DNA of 63,169 nucleotides from an uncultured Clostridiaceae bacterium (GCA_948356915.1 CAOJCG010000013.1:1-63169); one strand, 5' to 3'. Shown: positions 45,729 to 55,713, counted from the stretch's first letter. Made by a program: numbers and translations. Notes: generated by a model not told the origin, from the letters alone.

Positions 45729-46433
45729 ATGTACAACATTTTAGTATGTGACGATGATAAAGAAATAGTTAATGCAATTGAAATTTACTTAAACAAAGAA
45801 GGGTATAATATCTTAAAGGCATACAATGGAAAAGAAGCACTTAAAATTATTGAAAAAGAGGAAATTCATTTAATTATTCTAGATATAATGATGCCAGAAA
45901 TGGATGGGATGGCAGTTGCAAATGAAGTAAGGAAAACAAAAAGTATTCCAATTATTATGCTTTCTGCAAAATCAGAAGACTATGACAAAGTATCAGGTCT
46001 AAATAATGGAGCAGACGACTATGTTACAAAACCATTTAACCCAATAGAACTAATAGCAAGGGTAAACTCTCAAATAAGAAGATATACAATGTTAGGTTCA
46101 ATTGCAAACAAACAAACACAGAGTGAAAATATATATAGAACAGGAGAACTTATAATAAAAGATGACACAAAAGAAGTAACAGTAGAAGGAAAAGAAATAA
46201 AGCTTACTCCAACAGAATACAACATATTAAAATTCTTAACAAAAAACAAAGGAAAAGTATACTCAATAGAGCAAATTTATGAAAATGTATGGGAAGATGA
46301 AGCATATGGAGCAGATAACATCATAGCAGTACATATTAGGCATATAAGAGAAAAAATAGAAATAAATCCAAAAGAACCAAAGTATTTAAAAGTTATTTGG
46401 GGAATCGGGTATAAAATAGAAAAAATAGATTAA
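45729..46433 (+). CDS. OmpR/VanR-type response regulator
   Basis: 234 residues from ATG 45729 (AAAGGGAGATG upstream). The receiver domain has the acidic pair CDDDKEI, phospho-acceptor Asp in LIILDIMMPEMDG (about residue 52), Ser in MLSAKSED and Lys in YVTKPFNP. The C-terminal winged helix of OmpR type (KLTPTEYNILKFL, AVHIRHIREKIE) binds DNA. A histidine kinase follows 250 bases downstream; they are a likely pair despite the repeat-filled spacer. Confidence 0.93.
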   Translation: MYNILVCDDDKEIVNAIEIYLNKEGYNILKAYNGKEALKIIEKEEIHLIILDIMMPEMDGMAVANEVRKTKSIPIIMLSAKSEDYDKVSGLNNGADDYVTKPFNPIELIARVNSQIRRYTMLGSIANKQTQSENIYRTGELIIKDDTKEVTVEGKEIKLTPTEYNILKFLTKNKGKVYSIEQIYENVWEDEAYGADNIIAVHIRHIREKIEINPKEPKYLKVIWGIGYKIEKID

Positions 46434-46438
46434 AAAAA

Positions 46439-46660
46439 TGTAGGGGTGATTAGCAATCAACTGTTCTTCGAAGAAATTACTATATTTTCTTATTAATTTT
46501 AGTAATTCGTTGTAGCCACGGGCGATTGACTAACGTATAACTTATCTGTAACTCACTTCGTTCGAACAGCTAAGAAAATAATCGCCCCTACATTTAAATA
46601 AAATATGTTCCCAAAAGTGACAGATTTCCCAAAAGGAAACGTCCCCAATGGGAAATAGGA
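46439..46660. repeat. Family A and E repeats between regulator and kinase
   Basis: Family A at about 46440-46475 (GTAGGGGTGATTAGCAATCA), its inverted partner at about 46520-46593 (ATAATCGCCCCTACAT), and family E at 46607-46656 (GTTCCCAAAAGTGACAGATT). All lie in what is probably one operon transcript. Confidence 0.65.
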
Positions 46661-46685
46661 AAAAAGGAGGAAATTAATAGAAAAA

Positions 46686-48704
46686 ATGGAAAAACTAAGA
46701 AACTCAGACACACTAAAGATAATATCATACATACTAATTCCATTCTTAGCATTAGCAATAATATTAGGAGTAATATACATAGAATATAATTCCTATAATA
46801 AAGAAGACCTATCAAGAGGAGACTATTATAAAACAAATAGCTTTGTATATAACGAATACTATCCAAACTTGCAAAGAGTATTTAGAATATGTTCAAGTAT
46901 AGAGGAAGGACTTAGAGAGCAAGGCGAATATTACAATTCATTTGTAGACAATTATATATTAGTACAAGAAACTCCAACTAAAATATATTACTCACAAACA
47001 TATAGAGGATATTATATAGGTTTTAATTATATTATAATAGATGAAAATGGAACAATATTTACAAATATACAAACAGAAAATTATAATTCTAAAATAGAAG
47101 AAATGAAAAATAGTGAATATTATTGGTATAAAGAAAATTCAAATATTAGTACAAACTTTGAACAGATAAATGATAAAGGTTTAGCATATAATTATGGAAT
47201 AGAAAATTTAAAAGATACGAAAAATAGTAAGTTTTCTATATACACATCATTTAATAAAGAGCAATCAGCAACATTAGAATATAAAATAAATGTAGCAACA
47301 TATAATTTTATTGCAAATGTAGGAAGTATGCCAATATATGCAATGTCATATTCAATTTTAATACTATTCATAATAGGTATATATTTAATATGGTCGATAG
47401 GTCATAAAAATAATAAGGAAGAGATATATTTAAATAATTTTGACAAATTTTCATATGAAATAATATGTATAACAGGTATTATTATATTAGCGACATTTTC
47501 ACTAATAGGAAGAGAATGTCTTGCAAATGCCAATATATATACATTAGTAATATCATTAATAGCCTATTTAATATGTTATATAACATGTGCAAGTATTGGA
47601 ATAACAACAATAAAAAGAATAAAAGCAAGAAAATTTATAAAAACAACATTAATATATAAAATATTAAAATGGATAAAGCAAAAAATAGAAGAAATATCTA
47701 ATTTAATATTATGGAATAAAGAAATTACCACAAAACTAATAATATATTATATAGCATTCATAATAATATCATTAATACTAATAATATCAACAGCGGCAAT
47801 ATGGTTTTGCATAATTTTACTATTAATATTCTGGGGGTTAGCATTATATGCAATACTAAATTATACAAAACAATTAAATACTATAAAAGAAATATTAAAA
47901 AATATATATGAAGGAAAAGAAAATATAAAAATAGACACTACAAACTTAGAAAAGAATCTAAAAGAAATGGCAGAATATATAAATAGTTTATCAACAGGGC
48001 TTACAAAAGCAGTAGAAGAAAGCTTAAAAAGTGAAAGGATGAAAACAGAACTTATAACAAATGTATCGCATGATATAAAAACCCCTTTAACCTCAATAAT
48101 AAACTATGTAGATTTACTAAAAAAAGAAGAAATGCCAAATGAAAAAGCAAAAGAATATTTAGAAATACTAGACAAAAAATCGCAAAGACTAAAAAGATTA
48201 ACAGAAGACCTAGTAGAAGCATCAAAAGCATCTTCAGGAAATATAAAACTAAATATGGAAGAAATAAATGTAAAAGAGCTAATAAAGCAAATATCGGGAG
48301 AATTTGAAGACAAATTAAATGAAAGAAAATTAGAACTAATACTAAACATGCCAAACGAAGAAGTAAAAATAAAAGCAGATAGTAGGTACCTGTACAGAGT
48401 AATAGAAAACATGTATTCAAACATATCAAAATATGCATTAGAAGGTTCACGAGTATATGTAGATGTAATAATAAACAAAGACAAAGTAGAAATGCAATTA
48501 AAAAATATATCAAAAGCAAAACTAAATATATCATCAGAAGAGCTAATGCAAAGGTTTGTAAGAGGAGAAGCCTCAAGAAACACCGAAGGAAGCGGATTAG
48601 GCCTATCAATAGCAGAAAGTTTAACAACATTGCAAAAAGGAAAATTTAATATATATTTAGACGGTGACCTATTTAAAGTAACAATAGAATTTGAAAGAAT
48701 TTAA
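46686..48704 (+). CDS. Sensor histidine kinase
   Basis: 672 residues. One N-terminal membrane helix (about 14-36), an external sensor of about 180 residues, then a multi-helix membrane block (about 215-400). The dimerisation domain has phospho-acceptor His in NVSHDIKTPLTSI (about residue 461). The ATPase domain ends in EGSGLGLSIAESLTTL (G box). In many such kinases the N box reads NLLxNA; here it is ENMYSNISKYA, a milder variant. It probably phosphorylates the regulator at 45729. The signal is unknown. Ribosome site AAAAGGAGG. Confidence 0.9.
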   Translation: MEKLRNSDTLKIISYILIPFLALAIILGVIYIEYNSYNKEDLSRGDYYKTNSFVYNEYYPNLQRVFRICSSIEEGLREQGEYYNSFVDNYILVQETPTKIYYSQTYRGYYIGFNYIIIDENGTIFTNIQTENYNSKIEEMKNSEYYWYKENSNISTNFEQINDKGLAYNYGIENLKDTKNSKFSIYTSFNKEQSATLEYKINVATYNFIANVGSMPIYAMSYSILILFIIGIYLIWSIGHKNNKEEIYLNNFDKFSYEIICITGIIILATFSLIGRECLANANIYTLVISLIAYLICYITCASIGITTIKRIKARKFIKTTLIYKILKWIKQKIEEISNLILWNKEITTKLIIYYIAFIIISLILIISTAAIWFCIILLLIFWGLALYAILNYTKQLNTIKEILKNIYEGKENIKIDTTNLEKNLKEMAEYINSLSTGLTKAVEESLKSERMKTELITNVSHDIKTPLTSIINYVDLLKKEEMPNEKAKEYLEILDKKSQRLKRLTEDLVEASKASSGNIKLNMEEINVKELIKQISGEFEDKLNERKLELILNMPNEEVKIKADSRYLYRVIENMYSNISKYALEGSRVYVDVIINKDKVEMQLKNISKAKLNISSEELMQRFVRGEASRNTEGSGLGLSIAESLTTLQKGKFNIYLDGDLFKVTIEFERI

Positions 48705-48719
48705 ACAGATATGGAAGAA

Positions 48720-48756
48720 GTGGAAATAATTGGGACGCATCCCAATTATTTCTACT
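48720..48756 (+). terminator. Hairpin terminator, family F repeat
   Basis: GTGGAAATAATTGGGA / TCCCAATTATTTCTAC stem. Same GGGAC-type repeat family as 30229. Confidence 0.6.
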
Positions 48757-48908
48757 TAAGACATTATCATAAATTAATCCTAATTTTTTAGAGTAAATAT
48801 CGAAAGGAAATTGACTCTTTATGTAAAATATTATATAATGCAGATATATTGCCAAAGGCAAGTATGAATAGTAACTCATAAATAATAATTTATTAAGGAG
48901 GAATTTAT

Positions 48909-49667
48909 ATGGTATTAAATTTTTTTACAGGAGTAGTAATAATGTTAATAATTCTAGGACTTGTAACTGCTATTTTTGCTTCAGAGCAAAAGCGGTGTAA
49001 TAAGTTCTGGTATACAGGAACAGAGAAATACAAAAACACAATAGATAAGTTATCAGGCATAATGTATAAAATGTTAAAAATTGCAATAATAACATTTTTT
49101 ATAATTAATATTCTTATATTTATTTATGCAATTGTAACTAAAAATATCTTTTTTATAATTATAAGTGTATTATTTGTTATAACTATGATTTTTTATTTAT
49201 TAACTAAATTTACAGATAAATTTGAAACTATTACTGAGATAATTTTCTGTATATCAGGAGGACTCTATATAAGTATTATGATATTTTTCTTCTTATTCCA
49301 AGCTATTGCTATGCAGAATATTAGAACAGATGTAAGAAAGGTAGATACAATAAACATAATAGAACTTAAAGAAGTACCGTATACAAATGTATCAGGTACA
49401 CGATACTATATTCGTTCAGAACCTTCATTAGCATATTATTATGATATTACAACAGACAATGGTGGGAGCATAACTAAAGTAATAGATGGATATAATAATT
49501 ATGTTGAAAGACATGAAGATGATATTTATAAAGAAAATGCACACATTGATGTTTTTGAAGTAGTAAATAAATATACAACTGGTTATGGCAAAGAAGGTGA
49601 ACAATTTATAAAATATGAATATTATATTTATATACCAAAAGGTAGTACATATTTTATTGATGAATAA
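48909..49667 (+). CDS. Membrane protein of unknown function
   Basis: 252 residues with about four membrane helices: 1-22, 53-74 (ITFFIINILIFIYAIVT), 75-95 and 105-128. A C-terminal domain of about 120 residues follows, with Tyr-rich strands (YIRSEPSLAYYYDITTD) and probably extracytoplasmic. Ribosome site TAAGGAGGAATTTAT before ATG 48909. It contains an in-frame CGG (48993) that must be read as Arg to keep the frame, plus CGA and CGT codons, so its codon use is mildly atypical. Confidence 0.65.
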   Translation: MVLNFFTGVVIMLIILGLVTAIFASEQKRCNKFWYTGTEKYKNTIDKLSGIMYKMLKIAIITFFIINILIFIYAIVTKNIFFIIISVLFVITMIFYLLTKFTDKFETITEIIFCISGGLYISIMIFFFLFQAIAMQNIRTDVRKVDTINIIELKEVPYTNVSGTRYYIRSEPSLAYYYDITTDNGGSITKVIDGYNNYVERHEDDIYKENAHIDVFEVVNKYTTGYGKEGEQFIKYEYYIYIPKGSTYFIDE

Positions 49668-49674
49668 TAGCAAA

Positions 49675-49705
49675 AGCACCTATTAGATTTTTTCTAATAG
49701 GTGCT
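49675..49705. terminator. Bidirectional terminator
   Basis: Perfect 13-bp stem AGCACCTATTAGA / TCTAATAGGTGCT with a 5-base T loop, between convergent genes. Confidence 0.75.
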
Positions 49706-49743
49706 ATGTTGTTTATGTTATAAAATAAACATATAAGGCTGTA

Positions 49744-50532
49744 TTACTTTAAATAGCCTTTCGCCTTAAGCCAAGGAATGAAGTCCTTCAAGGAATTTAA
49801 GAACAAATCCGCATTAGAAGTAGAGTTTAAGTCTGCTACACTCATAAATCCAGTGTTATCAAACTTACGCCCATCTAAATCGTCAAGGTGGCGCAAATAT
49901 TTAAATTTACTATCTCCTGTGCCAATAAACATATAAAATGAGCCATGTTCTGACGAATCGATAATAGCTTCGTCGCAAGGAGAATGATCTGAGTTAAAAT
50001 TGTCGCCATCAGTAATAAATAATACTAATGTAGGAATTGTGTTACTCTTAGCATCATTATATGCTTTATCTGTCATACGAATGGCAGGAGCATACTGAGT
50101 TCCACCATAGGGGTAACGCCCCTTTTTAATTACTTCTTCAACATATGTAGAGTAATTCTCAGCAGTCATATCGACATCCATTTTCCGACAGACATCATCG
50201 AAAAGATATACCTCCGCCTGACCATCATCATCAAACCTAAGTGCCATTGCAAGCAAACGAGTAAGAATGTTCTGAACATTGCCATTGTTATACTGCCAGT
50301 CCATAGAACCAGAGTGATCCATAACAACGATTATACGTGCTTTCAGCTTATCTAAGTTAACTCCTTTTTCCTTTGATAAATTTACAACTACCCGCTGTAG
50401 CTCCTCCTTGCTCTCACACAGAATTATTTTCTGTTTCTCATTAGCACAGCTTGAAGCTGTACTTGAATTTGTTCCCTGTGTTACCTGTGAAGTTCCTTTG
50501 TTTTTCTTTCCCAAAAAATCAAAAAGTGCCAT
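49744..50532 (-). CDS. VWA-domain protein, atypical codon use
   Basis: 262 residues from ATG 50532 (CAGGAGGAAC upstream). MIDAS motif IVVMDHSGSMDW (DxSxS) at about residue 80, threonine in YGGTQYAPAI, and FITDGDNFNS give a complete metal-dependent adhesion site of the TerY/VWA type. The N-terminus (MALFDFLGKKNKG) is typical of cytosolic tellurite-resistance-like VWA proteins. Arg codons are almost all CGN, including CGG at 50185 and 50392, whereas the neighbouring core genes use AGA. It is probably horizontally acquired and solitary, with no TerD/TerC genes nearby. Confidence 0.85.
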   Translation of the reverse strand: MALFDFLGKKNKGTSQVTQGTNSSTASSCANEKQKIILCESKEELQRVVVNLSKEKGVNLDKLKARIIVVMDHSGSMDWQYNNGNVQNILTRLLAMALRFDDDGQAEVYLFDDVCRKMDVDMTAENYSTYVEEVIKKGRYPYGGTQYAPAIRMTDKAYNDAKSNTIPTLVLFITDGDNFNSDHSPCDEAIIDSSEHGSFYMFIGTGDSKFKYLRHLDDLDGRKFDNTGFMSVADLNSTSNADLFLNSLKDFIPWLKAKGYLK

Positions 50533-50645
50533 AAACTGTTCCTCCTGTTTTGAATAAATTGATTGATTGACTTGTAACATATATTAATAATAACATATAA
50601 AAGTATAATATAAAATATTAATTATGTAAATACTATTTTAAAAAT

Positions 50646-50712
50646 TTTGAAAGATTTGGTGAAAGATTTTGAAAGATTTGGAAAGATTTGGGACGGTTCC
50701 AAATCTTTACCC
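50646..50712. repeat. Tandem and palindromic AAAGATTTGG repeat, family F
   Basis: Several direct copies of GAAAGATTTGG/GAAAGATTTTG, followed by GGGACGGTTCCAAATCTTT, form a long imperfect hairpin in the spacer. Confidence 0.55.
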
Positions 50713-50765
50713 TTTGACATTTATGATTTTATATAGTAGAATATTTTCTAAAGGAGAAATGAAAT

Positions 50766-51257
50766 ATGTTTAAGAAATATTTAGTAACATTTTTAGTGTC
50801 TATGGTACCACTAATTGAATTAAGAGGGGCAGTTCCAATAGGCTTAAGTAATTTGTTTGGAGAGGCTATTCCAATAATTCCATTATATATTATTTGTATT
50901 TTAGGAAATATGCTTCCAGTACCAATTATATTTTTCTTTGCAAGAAAAGTTTTAGAATGGGGTAAAGATAAGAAAATAATAGGAAAGTTTTTCACATTTT
51001 GTTTAGAAAAAGGGGAAAAAGGTGGAAAAAAACTACAACAAAAAGCAGGTAAAGGGCTATATGTAGCATTATTCCTTTTTGTAGGAATTCCACTTCCAGG
51101 AACAGGAGCATGGACAGGAACATTGGCAGCAAGTTTTTTAGATATGGACTTTAAAAAAAGCACTATAGCAGTTATGGCAGGAGTTGTTTTAGCTGGTATA
51201 ATAATGGGTCTTGCATCAGCAGGTCTATTTGGTGCAATTGGCGCAATTTTTTCATAA
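50766..51257 (+). CDS. Small multidrug export family membrane protein (PF06695-like)
   Basis: 163 residues. VSMVPLIELRGAVPIGL at the N-terminus and GIPLPGTGAWTGTLAASFLD in the middle are the paired P-x-E-x-R-G and P-x-P-G-T-G-A-W-T-G motifs of the 'putative small multi-drug export' family. Four hydrophobic segments. Transport is assumed from the family name; the substrate is unproven. Ribosome site AAAGGAGAAATGAAAT. Confidence 0.88.
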   Translation: MFKKYLVTFLVSMVPLIELRGAVPIGLSNLFGEAIPIIPLYIICILGNMLPVPIIFFFARKVLEWGKDKKIIGKFFTFCLEKGEKGGKKLQQKAGKGLYVALFLFVGIPLPGTGAWTGTLAASFLDMDFKKSTIAVMAGVVLAGIIMGLASAGLFGAIGAIFS

Positions 51258-51790
51258 TATAGTAAAAAAACGAATAAAAAATGGGGCTTAATCGGTAAGA
51301 AATACGAATGACAATTTACCGAATTATGCCCTTCTTTTAGTATAGAAAAAATTAAATTTTACGTCGTAGGGGTACGAGGCACCATGTTTTTTGTTTCTAT
51401 CATAGGAAAAATCGATTGCAAATGCAAATATAGGAGCCATTTTAAGAGCCTATACATCTAGCGGTCAAGAGGACTAGGAACTCTTGAACCAAACTACCGA
51501 AAAATAATTGTGATGAGATTTATATGCTATTCCCTAGTAATTTACCGAAAAAATATACTTTTTGTAAAAAAAATATAATATAAGTATAATATTTGTAAAT
51601 ATTGTATAGGAATGCTTATTTCCGTACTAATAAGAGAGATTTAAAAAAATAAAGAAGAAAAAAAGAGAAAAATAGGGATTGATTTTGAAGTCTAAATATT
51701 CTATAGTAATAATAGAATGATTTTTTTGTACACACAAATTATAAATAATTTGAATACAAAAATTAAATATAGAGAAAGGAGTATACAAAA
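51258..51790. other. 533-base spacer with repeats and possible structured RNA
   Basis: 51290-51335 is a family B repeat (TCGGTAAGAAATACGAATGA ... TTTACCGAATTATGCCC). 51360-51560 contains nested stems: TATAGG / CCTATA, AAGAG / CTCTT and a TTGCAAATGCAAA box. It could be a structured leader of the surface-protein gene, but it does not match a riboswitch I can name. No coding frame seen. Confidence 0.5.
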
Positions 51791-52627
51791 ATGAATAAAA
51801 CAAGTAAATTTATACTAGTAGTTTTATTAATATTATCTATGTTATTACCAAGTATAGGGAGCGTAAAGGCAGTAGATGAGGAGGATTACAGTGCAACATT
51901 TAGCCTTACTACAGAAAATGTAAATGTAAAGGCAGGAGATGAAGTTTCTGTAAAATTAAACATTGTTAGTATAACAGGATTTAAAGGAATAGCTACATTT
52001 ACAGGAGAGAAAGTTTTCGATGAAACAGTGTTTGATTATGTAGGCGCTACAGCAGGAAGCGGCTGGACTATAACAGCTCAAGATAGAAATATAATTGTTA
52101 ACAGTGGTGAAACTCATGATTCAGGAACTATTGTAACAATGAAATTTAGAGCAAAAAAGGAAGCAGAAGATACAATTATAAAAGTAATAAACATAGATGC
52201 TGGAGGAGATGACTTTGATGGTGAAGCAGCAGGAGTTTGTTATAAAGATAATAATGTTAACGAACCATCTGTAAGGTTTAAGGTAACAGCAACTACAGAA
52301 CCAACAAATCCAACAGATCCAACAGAACCAACAAATCCAACAGAGCCAACAGAGCCAACAAACCCAACAGAGCCAACAAACCCAACAGAGCCAACAAACC
52401 CAACAAACCCAACAAACCCAACAAACCCAACAGAGCCAACAAAACCAGGAACAAACCCAGGCTCAAATAATAGTAATGATAATAAGAATGATAAAACAAC
52501 TGCAAAAGGAAATAAAATTCCTCAAACAGGAGAACCATATATAGTAATTATTGCATTAGTTGCTACCATAGCATTAGCAGGTGGATTATTTGTAAAATAC
52601 AAACTATTTTCTAATAAAATGAAATAG
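51791..52627 (+). CDS. Sortase-anchored surface protein with cohesin-like domain
   Basis: 278 residues. Signal peptide to about residue 27 (ends SVKAVDEE). Residues about 30-175 resemble a cohesin/dockerin-type beta-sandwich (VNVKAGDEVSVKLNI, VFDYVGATAGSGW, GTIVTMKFRAK). A Pro-Thr linker of about 50 residues (repeated PTNPTEPT) follows. The anchor is an IPQTG sortase motif, a hydrophobic helix and a basic tail (YKLFSNKMK). It is displayed on the wall and may bind dockerin-type partners, though no dockerin gene is in view. Ribosome site AGAAAGGAG. Confidence 0.85.
   Translation: MNKTSKFILVVLLILSMLLPSIGSVKAVDEEDYSATFSLTTENVNVKAGDEVSVKLNIVSITGFKGIATFTGEKVFDETVFDYVGATAGSGWTITAQDRNIIVNSGETHDSGTIVTMKFRAKKEAEDTIIKVINIDAGGDDFDGEAAGVCYKDNNVNEPSVRFKVTATTEPTNPTDPTEPTNPTEPTEPTNPTEPTNPTEPTNPTNPTNPTNPTEPTKPGTNPGSNNSNDNKNDKTTAKGNKIPQTGEPYIVIIALVATIALAGGLFVKYKLFSNKMK
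52305..52446 (+). repeat. Coding tandem repeat of the Pro-Thr linker
   Basis: Imperfect repeats of CCAACAGAGCCAACAAAC (6- and 9-base units) encoding PTN/PTE/PTD. Prone to length change by slippage. Confidence 0.8.
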
Positions 52628-52641
52628 AACAAAATGATAAT

Positions 52642-52679
52642 AAAAATAGCCCTTACACAATTTGTAATGGCTATTTTTT
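52642..52679 (+). terminator. Rho-independent terminator
   Basis: AAAAATAGCC / GGCTATTTTT stem with a 17-base loop. Confidence 0.75.
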
Positions 52680-52975
52680 AGTTCTATTAAAGTATATTTT
52701 TACATAAATATATGGTAAAATTTCAATACACTTCATACATATTTATGAGTTGTTTGAAAGTATGCAAGTTATATGAGTGTAAATAAGTTGTACAAAATTT
52801 AAGTTTTATTAAAGTATAATTTACTATACACATTAAAATGTTATATCTTAGAAATTTTATTAAAAAAAGAGCTTAGAAAATATTTTTGCTAATACAATTT
52901 ACAAATGATAAGTTTAGATATATAATGTATTTGCAAAAATAAAATTAAAAATATTTTAAAATATTGGAGGTATTT
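52680..52975. other. AT-rich leader region of murE
   Basis: About 295 bases with no gene and no strong hairpin. Probably holds the promoter and leader of the mur genes; no single promoter stands out. Confidence 0.4.
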
Positions 52976-54451
52976 ATGAAATTAAAAGAGATATTAACAG
53001 GCTTAGAAGGTCTAAAAGTTAGAGGAGACTTAGAGATAGATATAACAGGAATAGATAAAGATTCAAGAAATATAAAAGAAAATAGTTTATTTATAGCAAT
53101 AAAAGGCTTTAGTGAAGATGGTCACGAATACATAGAAAAAGCAGTAGAGCAAGGGGCAACAGCAGTTATGCTTGAAGAAGGTGCAAGTTTAGAAGCTGTA
53201 AAAAAATTACCAAAAGAAATAACAGTAATTGTAGCAAAAGATACAAGGTATGCATTAGCAATATGTTCATGTAACTTTTATGGAAATCCATCAAGAAAAT
53301 TCAAATTAATAGGAATAACAGGAACAAAAGGAAAAACAACAACATCATTTATGACAAAAGCTATTTTAGAAAAGGCAGGTAAAAAAGTAGGTTTAATAGG
53401 AACAATAGCAACATATATAGGAAATGAAAAATTAGAAGATAGTGATAGAACAACACCAGAAAGCAATAAATTACAACAAATATTTGCAAAAATGGCAGAA
53501 GCAGGTTGTGAAGCAGTTGTAATGGAAGTATCTTCACAAAGTTTAAAACTACACAGAGTAGCAGGATGTGACTTTGATATAGGAATATTTACAAACTTTT
53601 CAAAAGACCATATAAGCCAAAACGAACACCCAGACATGGAAGATTACTTTAATTCAAAATTAGAGTTATTTAAAATGTGTAAAACAGCATATATAAATGC
53701 TGATGATTATCATGTAGCAAAACTTGCAAAACTTATGCCAGAATGTAATATAACAACATATGGTATAGATAACTTCTGCAATGTTCTTGCAAAAGACATA
53801 ACAATAACAAATTCATATGTAGACTTCAAAGTAAAATTAGGTATGAGAAATGAAAGGATAAAAACTGGTATACCAGGAAGATTTAGTGTATATAACTCAC
53901 TTGCAGCAATATGTGTAGGAGAAAAATTAGGAGCTAGTGTAGACCAAATAAAAGAAGCACTAGAAAATGTAAGAGTACCAGGAAGAAGTGAACTTGTAAA
54001 TAATAAAAAAGAACTAACAATAATGATAGACTATGCTCATTCACCAGAAAGCCTAGAAAATATATTAAATGCAGTAAAAAGTTATACAAGAGGTAGAGTA
54101 ATAAGTGTATTTGGTTGTGGAGGAGACAGAGATACTTCTAAAAGACCTATTATGGGAGAAATATCAGGAAGAATAGCAGACTTTACAATAATAACATCAG
54201 ATAACCCAAGAACAGAAGAGCCACAAAAAATAGTAGACCAAATAGAAGAAGGCATAAAGAAAACAAAAGGAAAATATACTGTAATAGTAGATAGAATAGA
54301 AGCAATAAAAGAAGCAATAAAAATGGCAGATAAAAAAGACATTATTCTATTAGCAGGAAAAGGACATGAACCATACCAAGAAATAAATGGAGTAAAGCAT
54401 CCATTTGACGAAAGAATAATAGTAAACGACATTATTGAAGGAAAAATTTAG
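52976..54451 (+). CDS. murE: UDP-MurNAc-tripeptide synthetase MurE, meso-DAP type
   Basis: 491 residues from ATG 52976 (TTGGAGG upstream). ATP-binding GITGTKGKTTTSFM at about residue 115, AVVMEVSSQSLKLHRV, and GCGGDRDTSKRPIM in the C-terminal domain. TSDNPRTEEPQ contains DNPR, the motif that selects meso-diaminopimelate, rather than the DDPN/A of lysine-adding enzymes. It adds the third stem-peptide residue. The frame has no CGG. The next mur gene is 278 bases downstream across repeats. Confidence 0.96.
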   Translation: MKLKEILTGLEGLKVRGDLEIDITGIDKDSRNIKENSLFIAIKGFSEDGHEYIEKAVEQGATAVMLEEGASLEAVKKLPKEITVIVAKDTRYALAICSCNFYGNPSRKFKLIGITGTKGKTTTSFMTKAILEKAGKKVGLIGTIATYIGNEKLEDSDRTTPESNKLQQIFAKMAEAGCEAVVMEVSSQSLKLHRVAGCDFDIGIFTNFSKDHISQNEHPDMEDYFNSKLELFKMCKTAYINADDYHVAKLAKLMPECNITTYGIDNFCNVLAKDITITNSYVDFKVKLGMRNERIKTGIPGRFSVYNSLAAICVGEKLGASVDQIKEALENVRVPGRSELVNNKKELTIMIDYAHSPESLENILNAVKSYTRGRVISVFGCGGDRDTSKRPIMGEISGRIADFTIITSDNPRTEEPQKIVDQIEEGIKKTKGKYTVIVDRIEAIKEAIKMADKKDIILLAGKGHEPYQEINGVKHPFDERIIVNDIIEGKI

Positions 54452-54482
54452 ATTAGAATAATAAATTAAAATAAATGAAAAA

Positions 54483-54716
54483 CAGAAGACGGAAGGTCAG
54501 AAGTCGGAAGATGGAGACCAGAATACAGATGTTAGAAGTTGGAAATTGAAAGCTAGATTTAGAAAAATAGAAAAACATAAATGAAAAGGCTAAAATGGAA
54601 AAGGGTTGTAGGGGCTAAATCGGTAAGGAATACCGCTTTGGAATACCAAATTTTGCCTACTCTTCAAAGCATACACCCTAAAATCCGACCTCTGACTTCT
54701 GACATCTGATTTCCAA
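54483..54716. repeat. Family C repeats flanking a family B copy before mraY
   Basis: Family C forward at 54483-54545 (GGTCAGAAGTCGGAAGATGG), family B at 54615-54660 (AATCGGTAAGGAATACCGC), and family C reversed at 54673-54716 (TCCGACCTCTGACTTCTGAC). The two family C copies can pair and fold the 278-base spacer inside the mur operon. Confidence 0.65.
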
Positions 54717-54729
54717 CAGGAGGTTAAAA

Positions 54730-55713
54730 ATGGAATTTCAAGTAAAAGTATTGATATTAACATTTATTATAACAGTAGCAATATCTTTTGTTATTATACC
54801 AATACTAAAAAAATTAAAAGTAGGTCAAATAGAAAGAGAAGATGGACCACAAAGTCACTTGAAAAAACAAGGAACCCCAACAATGGGTGGAATTATTATA
54901 ATAATTAGTATAGCAGTGGTATGTGCATTTTTATTTTACTATTATACTAAAGTAAGACAGGAACCTACAATTGCAAAAAATATATTACCATTATTATTTG
55001 CAAGTATAGGTTTTGGAATAATAGGTTTTATAGATGACTTCAAAAAATTAGTGCTAAAAAATACAAAAGGTTTAAAACCTTCAGCTAAAATGATAGGTCT
55101 TTTAATAATAGCAGTAGCATATGCTTTATTGCTAACTAATATATTAAATATAGGAACAGACATATATATACCATTTGTACATAAAAGTATAACACTACCT
55201 ATATGGTTATATATTCCATTTGCAATATTTGTAATGTTAGCTACTACTAACGCAATTAATTTAACAGATGGAATAGATGGTTTATCTAGTAGTGTAACAA
55301 CAATAATACTTACATGTTTAACAGTTATAGGAATTATATTTAATATAAAAGAAGTAACACTATTTGGAAGTACGTTATCAGGGGCATGTTTAGGTTTTTT
55401 ACTATTCAATTTATACCCAGCAAAAGTAATTATGGGAGATACAGGGTCACTTTGCTTAGGTGGAGCAGTAGCTGCAATAGCTTTATACTTAAAAATGCCA
55501 TTATTACTTTTAATAATAGCAATTATACCAATATTAGAAACTTTATCAGTAATGCTACAAGTAGCTCATTTTAAAAGAACAGGAAACAGAATATTTAAAA
55601 TGGCACCACTTCACCACCACTTTGAATTATCAGGTTGGAAAGAAAATAAAGTTGTTTCAGTGTTTAGTATAATAACATTAATAGCATGTATAATAGGAAT
55701 ATTTGCGATTTAA
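54730..55713 (+). CDS. mraY: Phospho-MurNAc-pentapeptide transferase MraY
   Basis: 327 residues with about ten membrane helices. GPQSHLKKQGTPTMGGIIII near the N-terminus, GFIDDFKKLVLKNTKGL with the catalytic Asp pair, NLTDGIDGLSSS and the late PLHHHFELSGW loop are all MraY signatures. It makes lipid I from UDP-MurNAc-pentapeptide and undecaprenyl phosphate. Ribosome site ACAGGAGGT. ftsW follows 15 bases after the stop. Confidence 0.97.
   Translation: MEFQVKVLILTFIITVAISFVIIPILKKLKVGQIEREDGPQSHLKKQGTPTMGGIIIIISIAVVCAFLFYYYTKVRQEPTIAKNILPLLFASIGFGIIGFIDDFKKLVLKNTKGLKPSAKMIGLLIIAVAYALLLTNILNIGTDIYIPFVHKSITLPIWLYIPFAIFVMLATTNAINLTDGIDGLSSSVTTIILTCLTVIGIIFNIKEVTLFGSTLSGACLGFLLFNLYPAKVIMGDTGSLCLGGAVAAIALYLKMPLLLLIIAIIPILETLSVMLQVAHFKRTGNRIFKMAPLHHHFELSGWKENKVVSVFSIITLIACIIGIFAI

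Noticed and set aside
51360..51560. Cyclic-di-GMP riboswitch before the surface-protein gene
   Set aside because: The conserved core segments of class I and class II cyclic-di-GMP riboswitches could not be found.
52305..52446. CRISPR-like tandem repeat
   Set aside because: The units are 6-9 bases, without spacers, and encode the Pro-Thr linker of the surface protein. No CRISPR array was seen anywhere in the window.
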